Source: Bacteroidales bacterium (GTDB lineage: Bacteria > Bacteroidota > Bacteroidia > Bacteroidales > GCA-2748055). From it: a stretch of 15,188 bases of DNA. Below, in pieces: positions 14,819 to 15,188 of this stretch (its first letter is position 1; each line of letters begins with the position of its first letter). The DNA lies in contig JAGLTY010000013.1 in NCBI GenBank assembly GCA_023135025.1, positions 1 through 15,188 of the forward strand, written 5' to 3'. The notes below the pieces were generated by a model that ran no database searches, was not told the DNA's origin, and was given only the letters and a program-made list of their open reading frames with translations. The translations under genes and the position numbers were made by a program.

Positions 14819-15188
14819 TTAATAAACCTCCGGAATAAAGGTCTGGTCCGACATCGGGGACCTGATGTATCCCTCCATTGAGATGGGTGGGAGGTTGATC
14901 TTCTTATGCTTGATCTCCTTGTATGGGATCATGGAGAGCAGGTGGTGAATGGTATTCAGCCGGGCCCGTCTTTTATCATCAGCGTTGACCACAAACCACG
15001 GTGCTGTTTTGGTATCGGTATAGGAGAACATCTCATCTTTGGCCTTGCTGTATTCGATCCGTCGGCTCCTCGATTCCAGGTCCATGGGACTGAATTTCCA
15101 ACGTTTTAGTGGATCTGAGATGCGCTCACGAAAGCGATTCTCCTGCTCTTCATCACTTACTGAGAACCAGTATTTGATTACGATGGTT
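14819..15188 (-). CDS. ppk2: Polyphosphate kinase 2, C-terminal part (cut by window edge)
   Basis: PPK2 transfers phosphate between polyphosphate and nucleotides, in characterised members usually making GTP or ATP from the diphosphate. The open frame runs in from the window edge (15187) and gives 122 residues to the stop at 14819. Diagnostic stretches are IVIKYWFSVSDEEQ, RISDPLKRWKFSPMDLESR, YSKAKDEMFSYTDT, APWFVVNADDKRRARLN and IHHLLSMIPY, all typical of the single-domain PPK2 (class I) C-terminal half. The Walker A and B region lies outside the window, so activity and class cannot be checked. The ATG at 15085 is an internal methionine, not the start. The gene probably leads an operon with the DUF1080 lipoprotein. 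Confidence 0.95.
   Translation of the reverse strand, partial: TIVIKYWFSVSDEEQENRFRERISDPLKRWKFSPMDLESRSRRIEYSKAKDEMFSYTDTKTAPWFVVNADDKRRARLNTIHHLLSMIPYKEIKHKKINLPPISMEGYIRSPMSDQTFIPEVY

Noticed and set aside
1..15188. CRISPR array, insertion sequence, integrase, tRNA or phage gene
   Set aside because: No regularly spaced repeats, transposase or integrase motifs, tRNA-like folds or phage proteins were seen on either strand.

Overview
The window looks like an ordinary chromosomal segment of a Bacteroidota bacterium, probably a Bacteroidales/Marinilabiliales-type environmental lineage. Evidence: most starts lack a Shine-Dalgarno sequence; perfect TAnnTTTG-type -7 boxes lie upstream of rsmA, the thioesterase and pgi; rsmA and mgtE are adjacent, as is common in the phylum; and the protein set (short-form glucose-6-phosphate isomerase, M28 peptidase, DUF1080 lipoprotein, PPK2) fits. 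No tRNA, rRNA, CRISPR array, insertion sequence or phage gene was seen. No gap between genes exceeds about 190 bases.

Layout: (1) 1-720, minus, 5' part of purH, cut by the window edge. (2) 814-2070, plus, an orphan MacB/FtsX-type ABC permease, convergent with (3) a minus-strand rsmA-mgtE operon (4210-2079, ATGA overlap). (4) A compact divergent promoter region at 4211-4265, then a plus-strand run: hotdog thioesterase, MalY/PatB-type C-S lyase, and a membrane HAMP-HAMP-GAF signalling protein. (5) After a 184-base leader with three TGACAAAATG elements, a small heat shock protein with a strong terminator. (6) Minus-strand pgi and an EamA-family permease, separated by a terminator that abuts the EamA start codon. 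(7) Divergent from pgi, a large KamA-family radical SAM aminomutase. (8) A secreted M28 peptidase, convergent with a minus-strand pair of polyphosphate kinase 2 (cut by the edge) and a DUF1080 lipoprotein.

Functionally this is mostly housekeeping (purine synthesis, rRNA dimethylation, Mg2+ uptake, glycolysis, polyphosphate) mixed with stress and accessory genes. The most interesting items are: the 728-residue aminomutase-like protein, whose two lysine-binding aspartates are replaced by Lys and Asn, the pattern I recall for glutamate 2,3-aminomutase; the hsp20 leader with its repeats, tiny upstream reading frame and canonical AGGAGG; and the fact that only two neighbouring genes (GAF protein and hsp20) carry a canonical Shine-Dalgarno sequence. 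I found no clear multi-gene undescribed system.
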